Origin: Armatimonadota bacterium
Lineage (GTDB): Bacteria; Armatimonadota; Zipacnadia; Zipacnadales; JABUFB01
DNA length: 6,540 nucleotides
Assembly: GCA_018056145.1 (NCBI GenBank)
Contig: JAGPGE010000343.1
Span: 1-6,540 of the forward strand
Reading direction: 5' to 3'
Under the pieces are notes generated by a model, which saw nothing but the letters and a program-made list of their open reading frames with translations, was not told the origin of the DNA and did no database searches. Positions 5,724-6,540 of this stretch are shown here, one piece after another. Numbering within the stretch: the first letter of the stretch is position 1; the number at the start of each line of letters is the position of its first letter. The translations under genes and the position numbers were made by a program.

Positions 5724-6540
5724 TTACTCACCCCGGTAGCCGTGCCTCTGCCAGACCTCGCGCGCATGAGCGAGAGCCTCCGCAGACGGCTCGATCAACC
5801 CGCGGATTGACGGCGGCGGCTGGCCCGGCCCGGCATCTTCCGGGTACGGAGACCAGTGGTCGTCCTCCACTCCCTCGCGCTGGGCCTCGTCGCGGAAGTC
5901 CGGCAGTCGGAAGGGCTTGCCCTCCTCCAGGCACGAGCGCCAGCCGAGGATTCCAACGGCAGCCATGGACACGCCCCGGTACACGTCGAGATAGGGTGGC
6001 TCTCCGGAGCGGATCGCGTTGGCGAAGTGGAAGTTCATCCAGAAGTCGCCGCCACCATGCCCCGCCGCCCGCGCGAGGTCCCCATGCTCCGGCCAGTCTG
6101 CCTGGTAGGTCCGGTCGCCTTCATCATCCTCCGCGCGCAACCACGGCTCATGGTGGATGCGCACATGGCTCCAGTGGTCAGGTTCGCAGGTGGCAATATA
6201 CCCCCGGTCTCCGTGCACCTCGTACTTGACCCGGTGGATGGAGCTCATCATCAGGCCCCAGATGCGGAACACCGCGCCATTGTCCATGCGCGCCAGGATC
6301 ACGCTGCCCGCATCCGACACCTTCACCGTATGCGGCGACTGGGTGCGCTCCTCAGTGATCGCCAGGGCATTGACGCTCACCGGCATGGTATCGGTGATGC
6401 ACATGAGCGGCGCTAGCGCGTGGGAGCAGTAGTACGTGCTGGGGAGCCAATTGCGCCAGTGTCGCGCACCCGGCGAGATGGACAGCCGCCAGTCTTCCTC
6501 GCCTGGGTGGTTGTACTCGCCCTCGGCGTAGCGCACGTCG
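5724..6540 (-). CDS. Gfo/Idh/MocA-family oxidoreductase, C-terminal 271 residues (N-terminus beyond window)
   Basis: The frame is open to the right edge. The first GTG at 6536 codes for an internal valine in DVRYAEGEY, a well-conserved stretch at the start of the family's C-terminal domain, so it is not the start. The N-terminal Rossmann domain with its GxGxxG nucleotide-binding loop should lie outside the window. Visible family hallmarks are YAEGEYNHPGEEDW, LPSTYYCSHALAPLMCITD, the strands around VILARMDNGAVFRIWG, and the late helix region GGGDFWMNFHFANAIRSGEP followed by LDVYRGVSMAAVGILGWRSC. Members are NAD(P)-dependent oxidoreductases acting mostly on sugars, inositols or their derivatives, and are abundant in Planctomycetota and relatives. 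The C-terminus ends in a helix-like tail rich in Ala/Arg/Glu. It is upstream of, and directly abuts, the URO-D-like gene. The substrate cannot be read from this part. Confidence 0.9.
   Translation of the reverse strand, partial: DVRYAEGEYNHPGEEDWRLSISPGARHWRNWLPSTYYCSHALAPLMCITDTMPVSVNALAITEERTQSPHTVKVSDAGSVILARMDNGAVFRIWGLMMSSIHRVKYEVHGDRGYIATCEPDHWSHVRIHHEPWLRAEDDEGDRTYQADWPEHGDLARAAGHGGGDFWMNFHFANAIRSGEPPYLDVYRGVSMAAVGILGWRSCLEEGKPFRLPDFRDEAQREGVEDDHWSPYPEDAGPGQPPPSIRGLIEPSAEALAHAREVWQRHGYRGE
5728..5734 (-). promoter_or_regulatory. Shine-Dalgarno for the GTG start at 5723, inside the upstream gene
   Basis: Read on the minus strand, GGGGTGA lies within the last codons of the oxidoreductase gene; its GGGG is 7 bases before the GTG at 5723-5721. 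The TAA stop (5726-5724) abuts the GTG with no spacer, the arrangement expected for termination-reinitiation coupling. The GTG start also matches the conserved N-terminus of the URO-D family. Confidence 0.65.

Noticed and set aside
5019..5810. Plus-strand open frame of 263 codons
   Set aside because: Antisense to the URO-D-like and oxidoreductase genes; no motif and shadow-like composition.
6534..6536. GTG as the start of the oxidoreductase gene
   Set aside because: It is an internal valine in the conserved DVRYAEGEY stretch, and the frame is open beyond it to the window edge.

Overview
The window is GC-rich, gene-dense bacterial DNA with five protein genes and no RNA gene, CRISPR array or insertion sequence that I can see. 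The gene content suggests a glycan-degrading member of the Planctomycetota/Verrucomicrobiota/Lentisphaerota group or of Armatimonadota/Hydrogenedentota. That content is a DUF1549/DUF1553 protein, a secreted GHL6/GH42-like glycosidase with a carbohydrate-binding insert, a divergent uroporphyrinogen-decarboxylase-like protein and a Gfo/Idh/MocA oxidoreductase. The lineage is inferred from gene content only.

Layout. Positions 1-1083 (minus) hold the N-terminal 361 residues of a secreted DUF1549/DUF1553 protein that continues off the left edge. Positions 1084-1287 are a divergent intergenic region containing a perfect 7-bp hairpin. Positions 1288-2040 (plus) encode a secreted 250-residue protein of unknown function. 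After a 72-base gap, 2113-4530 (plus) encodes an 805-residue secreted glycosidase-like protein. A 35-base convergent gap follows. Positions 4566-5723 (minus) encode a 385-residue URO-D-superfamily protein, joined with no spacer to the C-terminal part of a Gfo/Idh/MocA oxidoreductase (5724-6540, minus) that enters from the right edge.

How they may work together. The two plus-strand genes look like one exported unit: each has a signal peptide, each has a good ribosome binding site, and the gap is short. They may attack an extracellular or periplasmic glycan. The two minus-strand genes on the right have no signal peptide in the visible parts and form a translationally coupled pair that may process sugars or their derivatives in the cytoplasm. 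Joining all five genes into one pathway is inference.

Points of most interest: the DUF1549 protein has lost the usual CxxCHxHP segment; the glycosidase has a CBM-like domain inserted between its GATase-like and C-terminal beta domains; and the URO-D-like protein has DTD where corrinoid methyltransferases of this superfamily carry the zinc-binding HxC. I see no clearly new multi-gene system. The most under-described element is the secreted protein at 1288-2040 and its pairing with the glycosidase.
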